Of a stretch of DNA of 19,033 nt, positions 7,754 to 14,703 are shown one piece after another; within the stretch, counting starts at the first letter, position 1, and each line of letters opens with the position of its first letter. The DNA is taken from positions 1-19,033 of the forward strand of contig CAZGYD010000090.1 in assembly GCA_964530115.1 (NCBI GenBank). The letters are read 5' to 3'. The notes beneath the pieces were generated by a model. The model had not been told where the DNA came from and made no database searches. It saw only the letters and a list, made by a program, of their open reading frames with translations. The DNA is from Fen-999 sp964530115 (GTDB taxonomy: Bacteria; Pseudomonadota; Gammaproteobacteria; Burkholderiales; Rhodocyclaceae). Made by a program: the position numbers and the translations under genes.

Positions 7754-8765
7754 CGGCGGGCAGTGCGGCGAGTACGCGTTCGGGTGGCAGATCCTCGAGG
7801 CAGCGCAGATGGTCGGCGCCTTGCAGCGGACATTCGCGCCGGAAGCAGGGGCTGCACGCGAGTCCGAGCGAAATCATTTTCGCATGCGCCGAGAGCGGCG
7901 GGGTATAGACGGGACTCGATGAGCCGTAGATCGCCGCCAGCGGCCGGTCGAGAGCCGCGGCGACGTGCATCAGGCCGGAATCGTTGCTGACCACGGCGCG
8001 GGCGGAGGCGATGAGGTCGATGGCCTGCTCGAGCGTGGTGCGGCCGCAGAGGTTCTGGGCCGCGCCTTCGGCGAGTCGCTCGATTTCCGCGCCGGCTTCG
8101 GCATCCTTCGCTCCGCCGATGCACCAGACCGGCGTGTTACCACGGCTGAGTTTCGCCGCCAGCATTCGGGCCAGCCGCGCGAAGTGGCGTGCCGGCCAGC
8201 GCTTGGCCGGACCGTATTCGGCGCCCGGACAGAAGACGACGGGGGCGACGTCCTGCGGCAAGCCGAGGGCCGCGCGTGCGGCGCGCTGCTGTTCGGGGGT
8301 CGATGTGAGATGCGGCTTTGGCGTCGGGCCCTCCGCCGGGCCGGCGAGCGCCGCGTAGCGGTCGACCAGGCGCGGCAGGGCCGCCTCGTCGAGCCGGCGG
8401 CGGTCGTTGAGCAGGAAGAAGCGCGCCTCGCCGGTGTAGCCGGTGCGCTTCGGGATGCCGGCGAAAAACGGCACCAGCGCCGACTTCCAGGAGTTCGGCA
8501 GGACGAAGGCCTGGCGAAACTCAGCCGTCGCAAGACGCCGGCCGAGCGCCTTGCGCCCGGCCCAGTCGAAGGTGCCGTGGGCGAAGGGGTTGTCGATCAC
8601 GGCGGCGACTTCGGGCATGCGCGCAAAGAGCGGCGCGCTCCAGGCCGGCGCGAGGACGTGGATCTCGGCCTCGGGCCGTTGCGCCGTGAGCCGCATCAGC
8701 AGCGGTTGCATCATGATCGTGTCGCCGATCCAGGACGGCGCGACGATCAGGATGCGCTCGGGCAC
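7746..8765 (-). CDS. waaF: LPS heptosyltransferase II
   Basis: Adds the second L-glycero-D-manno-heptose to the LPS inner core at the cytoplasmic face of the inner membrane. It is a GT9 family enzyme of 339 residues. Visible motifs are APSWIGDTIMMQPLL (9-23), VLPNSWKSALVPFFAGIPKRTGY (88-110), CPGAEYGPAKRWP (179-191), IGGAKDAEA (216-224) and NDSGLMHVAAALDRP (261-275). The GTG at 8765 (MPERILIVAPSWIGD) is the best start: it lies two bases beyond the stop of the zinc-finger gene and puts the first motif where the family has it. Residues 205-212 (KLSRGNTP) are encoded by a dispersed repeat that also occurs in anmK, and a diverged copy underlies residues 77-83. Confidence 0.95.
   Translation of the reverse strand: MPERILIVAPSWIGDTIMMQPLLMRLTAQRPEAEIHVLAPAWSAPLFARMPEVAAVIDNPFAHGTFDWAGRKALGRRLATAEFRQAFVLPNSWKSALVPFFAGIPKRTGYTGEARFFLLNDRRRLDEAALPRLVDRYAALAGPAEGPTPKPHLTSTPEQQRAARAALGLPQDVAPVVFCPGAEYGPAKRWPARHFARLARMLAAKLSRGNTPVWCIGGAKDAEAGAEIERLAEGAAQNLCGRTTLEQAIDLIASARAVVSNDSGLMHVAAALDRPLAAIYGSSSPVYTPPLSAHAKMISLGLACSPCFRRECPLQGADHLRCLEDLPPERVLAALPADA
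8131..8153 (-). repeat. Dispersed short repeat, copy 2 (inside waaF, translated KLSRGNTP)
   Basis: On the - strand it reads AAACTCAGCCGTGGTAA then CACGCC, identical over 23 bases to the copy in anmK. It is in frame with waaF and encodes residues 205-212. It falls between a helix (FARLARMLA) and the strand VWCIGG, a turn position in the GT-B fold. Confidence 0.9.
8517..8539 (+). repeat. Dispersed short repeat, copy 3 (diverged, inside waaF, opposite orientation)
   Basis: Reads AAACTCAGCCGTCGCAA then GACGCC, with three mismatches in 23 to the perfect copies. Because waaF runs on the - strand, this copy is translated from its reverse complement as RLATAEF, where an unaltered copy would give RVTTAEF. 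Chance similarity is possible. Confidence 0.5.
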
Positions 8766-8767
8766 GG

Positions 8768-8968
8768 TCAGTGGTGCCCCTTGGGCTTCTCGCCCGTGAA
8801 GCTGTACCTGGTGCCGCAATACGGGCAGACGGCCTCGCCGGTCTTCAGCACGTCGAGGAAGACGCGCGGATGCCGCGCCCAGAGCGGCGCGCCCGGACGC
8901 GGACAATGCAGGGGCAAATCCCTGGCGGTGACGGCGACTTCGCGGACGGTTTCGTCGATGGCGCTCAT
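8768..8968 (-). CDS. CHCC-type zinc-finger protein
   Basis: A 66-residue protein with the zf-CHCC pattern: Cys22 (LHCPRPG), His33 (WARHPRVFL), then Cys48 and Cys51 (VCPYCG), followed by TRYSFTGEKPKGHH. The fold is shared with the zinc subunit of respiratory complex I (NDUFS6), but the free-standing bacterial proteins have no settled function. The chosen ATG at 8968 gives MSAIDETVREVAV; the open frame continues upstream over the ilvE end, but similarity begins at this ATG and it lies 10 bases after the ilvE stop. The order ilvE, zinc finger, waaF is a familiar betaproteobacterial arrangement, which supports the call. Confidence 0.9.
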   Translation of the reverse strand: MSAIDETVREVAVTARDLPLHCPRPGAPLWARHPRVFLDVLKTGEAVCPYCGTRYSFTGEKPKGHH

Positions 8969-8978
8969 GTTCGCTTCC

Positions 8979-9899
8979 TCAGACCAGGGCCAGCCAGTCG
9001 GCATGCGCGGGGACGCGGCCGTTGACCACGTCGAAGAACAGGTTCTGGATCTTCGTCGTGATCGGACCGCGGCGGCCTTCGCCGATGGTGCGGCCGTCGA
9101 GCTCGCGGATCGGCGTCACCTCGGCGGCCGTGCCGGTGAAGAAGGCCTCGTCGGCGATGTAGATATCGTCGCGCGTCAGCCGCTTGGAGATGACCGTGTA
9201 GCCGAGCTCTTTCGCCAGGGTATGCACCGTGGCGCGGGTGATGCCGACGAGCGCCGAGGCGATCTCGGGCTCGTAGATCTGGCCGTCCTTGATGACGAAC
9301 AGGTTCTCGCCGGCGCCCTCGGCGACGAAGCCGTCGACGTCGAGCAGGAGCGCCTCGTCATAGCCGTGCTCGGTGGCCTCCATGCTGGCGAGGATGGAGT
9401 TGGCGTAGGTGCCCGAGTACTTGGCGCGGCACATCGAGACATTGACGTGGTGGCGCGCGTAAGAAGAGGTCTTGACGCGGATGCCCTTTTCCATGCCCTC
9501 CTCGCCCAGGTAGGCGCCCCAGGGCCAGGCGGCGATGGCGACGTGGGTCTTGAGGCCTTTTGGCGACAGGCCCATCTTCTCGGAGCCGTAGAAGGCGATC
9601 GGCCGCAGATAGCAGGATTCGAGCCCGTTGGCGCGCACGACTTCCTTCTGCGCCTCCATCAGCGTCTCGCGGTCCCAGGGCATCTGCATGCGGTAGATGT
9701 GCGCCGAGTTGAACAGCCGGTCGGTGTGCTCTTTCAGGCGGAAGATCGCCGTGCCATTGACGGTCTTGTACGCGCGCACGCCCTCGAAGACGGCGAGGCC
9801 GTAATGCAGCGAGTGGGTGAGCACGTGAATCGTGGCTTCGCGCCAGGGCACGAGCCTGCCGTCGTACCAGATGAAGCCGTCGCGATCGGCCATGGACAT
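8979..9899 (-). CDS. ilvE: Branched-chain amino acid aminotransferase
   Basis: PLP-dependent (fold type IV) transaminase for the last step of valine, leucine and isoleucine synthesis and the first step of their breakdown, with 2-oxoglutarate/glutamate as partner. It is 306 residues long, the usual size. Motifs are LHYGLAVFEGVRAY (31-44), the Schiff-base lysine Lys160 in CRAKYSGTYANS, GFVAEGAGENLF (190-201, including the PLP-binding Glu) and FFTGTAAEVTPI (253-264). Start: ATG 9899 (MSMADRDGF) has an AGGAG sequence about nine bases upstream; ATG 9893 is a possible alternative. It is the first gene of the leftward cluster and is divergent from nudJ across 61 bases. Confidence 0.97.
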   Translation of the reverse strand: MSMADRDGFIWYDGRLVPWREATIHVLTHSLHYGLAVFEGVRAYKTVNGTAIFRLKEHTDRLFNSAHIYRMQMPWDRETLMEAQKEVVRANGLESCYLRPIAFYGSEKMGLSPKGLKTHVAIAAWPWGAYLGEEGMEKGIRVKTSSYARHHVNVSMCRAKYSGTYANSILASMEATEHGYDEALLLDVDGFVAEGAGENLFVIKDGQIYEPEIASALVGITRATVHTLAKELGYTVISKRLTRDDIYIADEAFFTGTAAEVTPIRELDGRTIGEGRRGPITTKIQNLFFDVVNGRVPAHADWLALV

Positions 9900-9960
9900 G
9901 ATGAAGATCTCCTGCAATCGGTCAAAGGCCGATTTTATCGCGGCCTGTAGAATGCGGCGC

Positions 9961-10413
9961 ATGGAACGGATCTGGAAGCCCAACGTCACGGTCGCCGCGG
10001 TCATCGAGCGCGACGGCCGCTTCCTGTTGGTCGAGGAGGAGACGGAGGACGGCATCCGCTTCAACCAGCCGGCCGGCCACCTCGACGAAGGGGAGTCCCT
10101 CGTCGCGGCCTGTGCCCGCGAGGTTCTGGAGGAAACCGCCTGGCATTTCCGGCCGACGGCGCTCATCGGCATCTATCAATGGCCACGGCCGCAGGGCGAC
10201 ATCACCTACCTGCGCTTCGCCTTCGCCGGCGAACTCGGTCGGGAAGAGGCCGGCCGGCCGCTCGATGCCGGCATCCGGCGCGCGGTGTGGATGAACGTGG
10301 CGGAGATCGAGGCGCTCCGCGACCGGCACCGCAGTCCGCTCGTCCTCCAGTGCATCGAGGACTTTCGCGCCGGCAGGCGCTTTTCCCTGGAGCTGATCAG
10401 ACACCATGGCTAG
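9961..10413 (+). CDS. nudJ: NUDIX hydrolase (NudJ-type phosphatase)
   Basis: A 150-residue NUDIX protein. E. coli NudJ hydrolyses thiamine-pyrimidine pyrophosphates and nucleoside di/triphosphates. The N-terminus MERIWKPNVTVAAVIERDGRFLLVEEET is close to NudJ, as is NQPAGHL just before the motif. The Nudix box runs from Gly39 to Trp61 (G x5 E x7 REVLEET) with Glu45, Arg53, Glu54, Glu57 and Glu58 intact, but the usual glycine after EET is Ala60. ATG 9961 is chosen by alignment; the open frame extends farther upstream into the ilvE gene on the other strand. The last eight bases overlap mnmA, the same gene order as in E. coli. Confidence 0.93.
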   Translation: MERIWKPNVTVAAVIERDGRFLLVEEETEDGIRFNQPAGHLDEGESLVAACAREVLEETAWHFRPTALIGIYQWPRPQGDITYLRFAFAGELGREEAGRPLDAGIRRAVWMNVAEIEALRDRHRSPLVLQCIEDFRAGRRFSLELIRHHG

Positions 10414-11479
10414 AGTGATCGTCGGCATGTCGGGCGGGGTCGATTCCTCGGTCGCGGCGCTGCTCCTCAAGCGCGCCGGCCACGAGGTGACGGGCCTGTT
10501 CATGAAGAACTGGGAGGACGACGACAGCGAGGAATTCTGCTCCGCGCGCCAGGATCTGATCGATGCCGCGGCGGCGGCCGACGTGATCGGCATCGACCTC
10601 GAAGTGGTGAATTTCTCGGCCGAGTACAAGGAGCGGGTGTTCGCCGATTTCCTGCGCGAGTATCAGGCCGGACGCACGCCCAATCCGGATGTGCTCTGCA
10701 ACTCCGAGATCAAGTTCCGCGCTTTCCTCGATCATGCGATGGGGCTCGGCGCCGAGAAGATCGCCACCGGCCATTACGCGCAGGTCCGCCAGTTCCTCGG
10801 TGAATGGCAGCTCATGAAGGCCGAGGACGGCACCAAGGACCAGAGCTATTTTCTCTACCGCCTGAATCAGGAGCAGTTGTCGAAGACGGTGTTTCCGGTC
10901 GGCCACCTCTACAAGCGCGAGGTGCGCCGGATCGCCGAGGAGGCCGGCCTGCCCAACCATGCGAAGAAGGATTCCACGGGCATCTGTTTCATCGGCGAGC
11001 GGCCGTTCCGCGAGTTCCTCGCGCGTTATCTGCCGAAGCAGCCTGGCGAGATCCGCGTGCTCGACAGCGACCGCGTGGTCGGCCGTCACGAGGGCCTCAT
11101 GTACTACACGCTCGGCCAGCGCGAGGGCCTGGGCATCGGCGGCGTCCGTGGCGCGGCCGAGGAGCCCTGGTTCGTCGCCGGCAAGGACATGGCGAGGAAC
11201 GTCCTTTACGTCGTCCAGGGCCACGATCATCCGGCGCTGCTCCGGGACAGGCTCGTCGCCCGCCAGCTCTCCTGGATCTCGGGCCGGCCGCCACATACGC
11301 ACTGGGTCTATTCGGCGAAGACGCGCTACCGCCAGCCCGACGCGGCCTGCGAGGTCGAGCACGTCGATGCCGACCGCTGCGAGATCGCCTTCGCGGCGCC
11401 GCAGTGGGCGGTGACGCCCGGGCAGTCCGTGGTGGTCTACGAGTCGCTGGTCTGTCTGGGCGGCGGCATCATCGAGTGA
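10406..11479 (+). CDS. mnmA: tRNA-specific 2-thiouridylase MnmA
   Basis: Adds sulfur to position 2 of the wobble uridine (U34) of tRNA-Lys, -Glu and -Gln, taking persulfide sulfur from the Tus relay and activating the base with ATP. It is 357 residues long, typical for the family. The PP-loop SGGVDSS is at residues 9-15. The two catalytic cysteines are Cys98 (NPDVLCNSEIKF) and Cys194 (DSTGICFIGERPF). The tRNA-binding GTKDQSYFL (142-150) and the central GLMYYTLGQREGLGIGG are conserved. ATG 10406 overlaps the end of nudJ (ATGGCTAG), implying cotranslation. It ends 39 bases before the convergent glutathione transferase gene. Confidence 0.97.
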   Translation: MARVIVGMSGGVDSSVAALLLKRAGHEVTGLFMKNWEDDDSEEFCSARQDLIDAAAAADVIGIDLEVVNFSAEYKERVFADFLREYQAGRTPNPDVLCNSEIKFRAFLDHAMGLGAEKIATGHYAQVRQFLGEWQLMKAEDGTKDQSYFLYRLNQEQLSKTVFPVGHLYKREVRRIAEEAGLPNHAKKDSTGICFIGERPFREFLARYLPKQPGEIRVLDSDRVVGRHEGLMYYTLGQREGLGIGGVRGAAEEPWFVAGKDMARNVLYVVQGHDHPALLRDRLVARQLSWISGRPPHTHWVYSAKTRYRQPDAACEVEHVDADRCEIAFAAPQWAVTPGQSVVVYESLVCLGGGIIE

Positions 11480-11483
11480 TGCC

Positions 11484-11506
11484 GGCGTATTACCACGGCT
11501 GAGTTT
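11484..11506 (-). repeat. Dispersed short repeat, copy 4 (intergenic)
   Basis: On the - strand AAACTCAGCCGTGGTAA then TACGCC, one mismatch in 23 to the perfect copies. It fills most of the 39-base gap between the convergent mnmA and glutathione transferase genes. Confidence 0.85.
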
Positions 11507-11518
11507 CGGAGACGCGCT

Positions 11519-12127
11519 TCATCCGCGCGGCACGGCGTCGGCGAACGACGGCCGCTGCATGAGCTTGCCATGCAGGCGGGCGAGGTTGGCGTACTGCCGG
11601 CGCCAGTCGATTTCGGGAAAGCGCAGATCGAGATAGCCGAGCGCGCAGCCGGCGGCGACGTCCGCGAAGGTGAAGGGCGTGCCCATGCACCAGGGCCGTT
11701 CGCCGAGTTCCCTCGACATCATCGCCAGGGCCGCGTCGATGACGCGCCGCTCGCGTGCCATCGCCTCCGGCGAGCGCCTGTCTTCGGGACGCTGGAGTTC
11801 GAGGCGGATGCCGACGGCGGCATCGAGCAGGCCATCGGCCAGCGCTTCCCAGCGTTTCACTTCCATCCGCGCCCGTCCGGCCGCGGGAAAAAGCTTGTTG
11901 TTCGGCGCGAGGCCGTCCAGATATTCGACGATCACCGGGGAATCGAAGATGGCGGTTTCGTCCTCGAGCACCAGCACCGGAATGCGGCCCAGCGGGTTGT
12001 AGCGGTGCACCGGGCTGTCCGCATCGTTCGGCGAGGTCACGATCCATTCGTAGTCGATCTTCTTTTCGGCGAAGACCACGCGGGCCTTGCGCGCATAGGG
12101 ACTGGTGAGCGTACCGAAGAGCTTCAT
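11519..12127 (-). CDS. Glutathione S-transferase family protein (YibF-like)
   Basis: A 202-residue cytosolic GST. The thioredoxin-like N-terminal domain holds MKLFGTLTSPYARKARVVFAEK with the probable catalytic Ser/Tyr region at residues 8-11, the cis-proline segment NPLGRIPVL and the glutathione-binding DSPVIVEYLD. The helical C-terminal domain carries EALADGLLDA and FADVAAGCALGYLDLRFPE, the latter close to E. coli YibF (AVGYLNFR). The substrate is unknown; YibF-type proteins have glutathione-binding but little classical conjugation activity. ATG 12127 is preferred because MKLFGTLTSPY matches family N-termini; ATG 12133 would add two residues. No clear Shine-Dalgarno separates them. It is divergent from purB. 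Confidence 0.92.
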   Translation of the reverse strand: MKLFGTLTSPYARKARVVFAEKKIDYEWIVTSPNDADSPVHRYNPLGRIPVLVLEDETAIFDSPVIVEYLDGLAPNNKLFPAAGRARMEVKRWEALADGLLDAAVGIRLELQRPEDRRSPEAMARERRVIDAALAMMSRELGERPWCMGTPFTFADVAAGCALGYLDLRFPEIDWRRQYANLARLHGKLMQRPSFADAVPRG

Positions 12128-12264
12128 GGCCATCGATGGGTTGCCGTGGTGGAAATCGCCTTGCCACCGCCACTCTGGCAGCCTTTCCTGACGGCTGGCT
12201 TGCGTCGGGGCCGGGTCTGGCCGCCATGATAAGATTTCAGCCATCTTTCCGGTAGATCTCGGCA

Positions 12265-13641
12265 ATGACTTCATCATCGCACTCGCCCCTCACCGCACTT
12301 TCGCCGCTCGATGGCCGCTATGCGGCTAAGGTTTCGTCGCTTGCTGCGCATTTTTCGGAGTATGGTCTGTTCAGGAACCGCATCCGTGTCGAGATCGAGT
12401 GGCTGAAGGCCCTGGCCGCGGAGCCGGCCATCGCGGAAGTCGCACCGTTTTCACCGGCGACGATCGCCGAGCTCGACGGTGCCGTCGCCGCCTTCTCGGT
12501 GGCCGATGCCGAAGCGGTGAAGGCGATCGAGGCACGCACCAACCACGACGTCAAGGCCGTGGAGTACTGGCTGAAGGAGCGGTTCAAGGGCAATCCCGAG
12601 GTCATGCGCGTCGCCGAGTTCATCCATTTCGCCTGCACCTCGGAGGACATCAACAACGTCTCGCACGCGCTGATGCTGAAGGAGGGGCGCGACTCGGTGC
12701 TCTTGCCGGCGCTCGATGCGCTGATCGCCCGCTTTCGCGAACTCGCACATCAGCTGGCGGACCAGCCGATGCTTTCGCGCACCCATGGCCAGCCGGCCAG
12801 CCCGACGACGCTGGGCAAGGAGATGGCCAACATCGCGGCCCGGCTCCTGCGCGCGCGCGCGCGGGTCGCGGCCGTGAGCCTGACGGCGAAGTTCAACGGC
12901 GCGGTCGGCAATTACAACGCCCACTTGTCCGCCTACCCGGTCTTCGACTGGCCGTCGTTCAACCGCCGGTTCATCGAATCCTTCGGCCTCGAATTCAATC
13001 CCTACACGATCCAGATCGATCCGCACGACGCGATGGCGGAGCTGTTCGATGCCATCGCCCGCACCAACACCATCCTGATCGACGCCGACCGCGACATCTG
13101 GCAGTACATCTCGCTCGGTTACTTCAAGCAGAAGACCAAGGCGGGCGAGATCGGCTCCTCGACGATGCCGCACAAGGTGAATCCGATCGATTTCGAGAAC
13201 TCGGAAGGCAATCTCGGCCTCGCCAACGCCGTGCTCCGGCACCTTTCCGAAAAGCTGCCGATCTCGCGCCTGCAACGCGACCTGACCGATTCGACGGTGT
13301 TGCGCAACATGGGCGTGGCGTTCGGCTATTCGCTGCTGGCATACGATTCCACCCTGCGCGGCCTCGGCAAGCTGGAGGCGAACCCGCAGCGGCTGGCCGA
13401 GGATCTCGATGCCTGCTGGGAAGTCCTGGCCGAGCCGGTGCAGACGGTGATGCGCCGCCACGGCATCGAGAATCCGTACGAGCAACTCAAGGACCTGACG
13501 CGCGGCAAGGGCATCGAGAAGGAGGCGCTGCACGCGTTCATTCGCGCGCTGGCGATCCCCGAGGCCGACAAGCAGCGTCTGCTGGCGATGACACCCGCGG
13601 ACTACACCGGCTGTGCCGCCAGGCTCGCAAGGGCGATCTGA
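12265..13641 (+). CDS. purB: Adenylosuccinate lyase
   Basis: Catalyses two beta-eliminations of fumarate in purine synthesis: SAICAR to AICAR, and adenylosuccinate to AMP. It is 458 residues long, the E. coli-type length. Superfamily marks are TSEDINN, SRTHGQPASPTTLGKE (His174 a catalytic residue) and the signature flexible loop GSSTMPHKVNP starting at residue 297, which holds the catalytic serine. The N-terminal LTALSPLDGRYAAKV is typical of this clade. The start at 12265 is supported by alignment. The stop TGA overlaps the ATG of the next gene (TGATG), so the downstream gene is translationally coupled. Confidence 0.98.
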   Translation: MTSSSHSPLTALSPLDGRYAAKVSSLAAHFSEYGLFRNRIRVEIEWLKALAAEPAIAEVAPFSPATIAELDGAVAAFSVADAEAVKAIEARTNHDVKAVEYWLKERFKGNPEVMRVAEFIHFACTSEDINNVSHALMLKEGRDSVLLPALDALIARFRELAHQLADQPMLSRTHGQPASPTTLGKEMANIAARLLRARARVAAVSLTAKFNGAVGNYNAHLSAYPVFDWPSFNRRFIESFGLEFNPYTIQIDPHDAMAELFDAIARTNTILIDADRDIWQYISLGYFKQKTKAGEIGSSTMPHKVNPIDFENSEGNLGLANAVLRHLSEKLPISRLQRDLTDSTVLRNMGVAFGYSLLAYDSTLRGLGKLEANPQRLAEDLDACWEVLAEPVQTVMRRHGIENPYEQLKDLTRGKGIEKEALHAFIRALAIPEADKQRLLAMTPADYTGCAARLARAI

Positions 13642-13967
13642 TGTCTTTCGCCGAAACCCTCCGCTCGCTGCCGGGCGTATCCCACCTTCAGGCGATCCAG
13701 CTCCTCGACGCGGAAGGCAATGTCGTGGCGACGATCGAGAACAAGCCCGGCCAGGCCGGCTCGCTGGCGGTCTATAACCACTTGGGGCAGCTCTATGGTG
13801 CAATCACGGCCGAGGCGGCGAAGAAGGGGCTCGAGCTCTATGGCGAGCACACCGACGATGCGCTTGCCCATCCGGGCAAACACCCGAACATCGACCGTCT
13901 CGTCGTGCTGGCGAAAGAGGGCGGCCTTCTGCGGGTGAAGCATCTGTTCGCTACCGGCATGGAATAA
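13641..13967 (+). CDS. DUF2322-like small protein coupled to purB
   Basis: A 108-residue soluble protein beginning MSFAETLRSLPGVSHLQAIQ. It has no signal peptide, membrane segment or cysteine. The sequence VVATIENKPGQAGSLAVYNH, then AAKKGLELYGEHTDDA and a HPGKHPNIDRLV motif, recalls the DUF2322 family, whose function is unknown; the assignment is from memory. The start is fixed by the TGATG overlap with the purB stop. The His-rich HPGKHPNID stretch is the most conserved-looking part and could be a binding site. The coupling suggests a role alongside purine metabolism or merely shared expression; nothing in the sequence decides this. Confidence 0.8.
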   Translation: MSFAETLRSLPGVSHLQAIQLLDAEGNVVATIENKPGQAGSLAVYNHLGQLYGAITAEAAKKGLELYGEHTDDALAHPGKHPNIDRLVVLAKEGGLLRVKHLFATGME

Positions 13968-13973
13968 TCCGGT

Positions 13974-13996
13974 CACGAACCGCGTTTATGTTCGTG
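13974..13996. promoter_or_regulatory. Inverted repeat upstream of cytochrome c'
   Basis: CACGAAC (13974-13980) and GTTCGTG (13990-13996) are perfect 7-base arms separated by nine AT-containing bases, 33 bases before the cytochrome start and seven after the preceding stop. It could be an operator dyad or an RNA hairpin. No T-run follows, so a terminator is less likely. It does not match FNR or NorR half-sites that I know. Confidence 0.4.
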
Positions 13997-14028
13997 TCGG
14001 ACCCCTCAACAACCACAACGGAGATCGA

Positions 14029-14496
14029 ATGATGAAAAAGACCGCAACACTCCTCGCCGCCGGCCTCGGCCTGTCCGTCATCGCCGCCTCGGTACAGGCG
14101 CAGATGAAAGTCGAGGACGCCATCGCCTTCCGCCAGTCCGGGTACAAGTTCATGGCCTGGAACATGGGCAGGATCAAGGCCAACCTCGAAGGACAGTACA
14201 ACAAGGACCAGGTGATCCAGGCCGCGAACGTGATCCAGGCGATCGCCAATTCGGGCATGGGCCAGCTCTACGTGCCCGGCTCCGATCAGGGCAAGGGATG
14301 GAAGGAGACCCGCGTCAAGAAAGAGCTGTTTACCGACAAGGAAGGCGTCGGCAAGGTGGCCAAGGCCTTCAACGAAGCCGCCAACGAAATGGCCAAGGTC
14401 GCCGCGACGGGCGATGTCGCCGCGGTCAAGGCCCAGTTCGGCAAGCTCGGCGAAACCTGCAAGGGCTGCCACGACAAGTACCGGACCGAGGACTGA
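14029..14496 (+). CDS. Cytochrome c' (class II c-type cytochrome)
   Basis: A periplasmic four-helix-bundle haem protein; family members bind NO or CO and are linked to nitrosative-stress defence and denitrification. The 155-residue precursor has a Sec signal peptide (MMKKTATLLAAGLGLSVIAA, likely cut after SVQA at residue 24). The haem motif is at the C-terminal end, Cys144-Lys-Gly-Cys147-His148, as in class II cytochromes. The first helix carries the family pattern AIAFRQSGYKFMAWNMGRIK. ATG 14029 is preceded by a GGAG Shine-Dalgarno; a second ATG follows at once. The stop TGA abuts a 144-base inverted-repeat element. No haem-lyase or denitrification genes are nearby. Confidence 0.93.
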   Translation: MMKKTATLLAAGLGLSVIAASVQAQMKVEDAIAFRQSGYKFMAWNMGRIKANLEGQYNKDQVIQAANVIQAIANSGMGQLYVPGSDQGKGWKETRVKKELFTDKEGVGKVAKAFNEAANEMAKVAATGDVAAVKAQFGKLGETCKGCHDKYRTED

Positions 14497-14640
14497 GAGC
14501 CTGTGAAAAATTCTGCTGCGCTTGCCAATACTTTGTTGCTCGCTCGCTCAAGGCTGCGCCTATCCATCTCGATATGTCTTGCCTTTCGCTCGCTCGCGCC
14601 GCGTCTTGGCGGCGCTCGCGACGAATTTTTTCACAGGCTC
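14497..14640. mobile_element. MITE-like element with 17/18-base terminal inverted repeats
   Basis: The left end GAGCCTGTGAAAAATTC (14497-14513) is matched by its reverse complement at 14623-14640, with one extra T in the run. TGA lies on both sides (14494-14496 and 14641-14643), consistent with a 3-base target duplication, although one of these is the cytochrome stop codon. The inside has no gene but contains a further stem (GCGCCGC 14596-14602 with GCGGCGC 14609-14615) and two CGCTCGCTC repeats. This fits a non-autonomous element moved by a transposase elsewhere; a simple large hairpin at a convergent junction is the alternative. Confidence 0.6.
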
Positions 14641-14675
14641 TGACGTCGGTACTCGTGCTTGACTCGTCAATGCCG

Positions 14676-14697
14676 ACGGCCGCCTGCGGGCGGCCGT
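14676..14697. terminator. GC-rich hairpin between convergent genes
   Basis: ACGGCCGCC (14676-14684) and GGCGGCCGT (14689-14697) form a perfect 9-base stem with loop TGCG, six bases beyond the anmK stop. T-runs are absent or poor on both sides (TGCCGTTT to the right). It probably ends anmK transcription and may serve both strands. Confidence 0.5.
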
Positions 14698-14703
14698 TGC
14701 CGT

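Noticed and set aside
9916..9934. AATCGG/CCGATT inverted repeat in the ilvE-nudJ gap
   Set aside because: Only six base pairs and not aligned with convincing promoter boxes; too weak to call an operator.
7965..9950. 661-codon open frame on the + strand opposite waaF, zinc finger and ilvE
   Set aside because: Spans three well-recognised opposite-strand genes; low-complexity translation without motifs.
12451..13803. 450-codon open frame on the - strand opposite purB
   Set aside because: Antisense shadow of purB; composition typical of a mirror frame.
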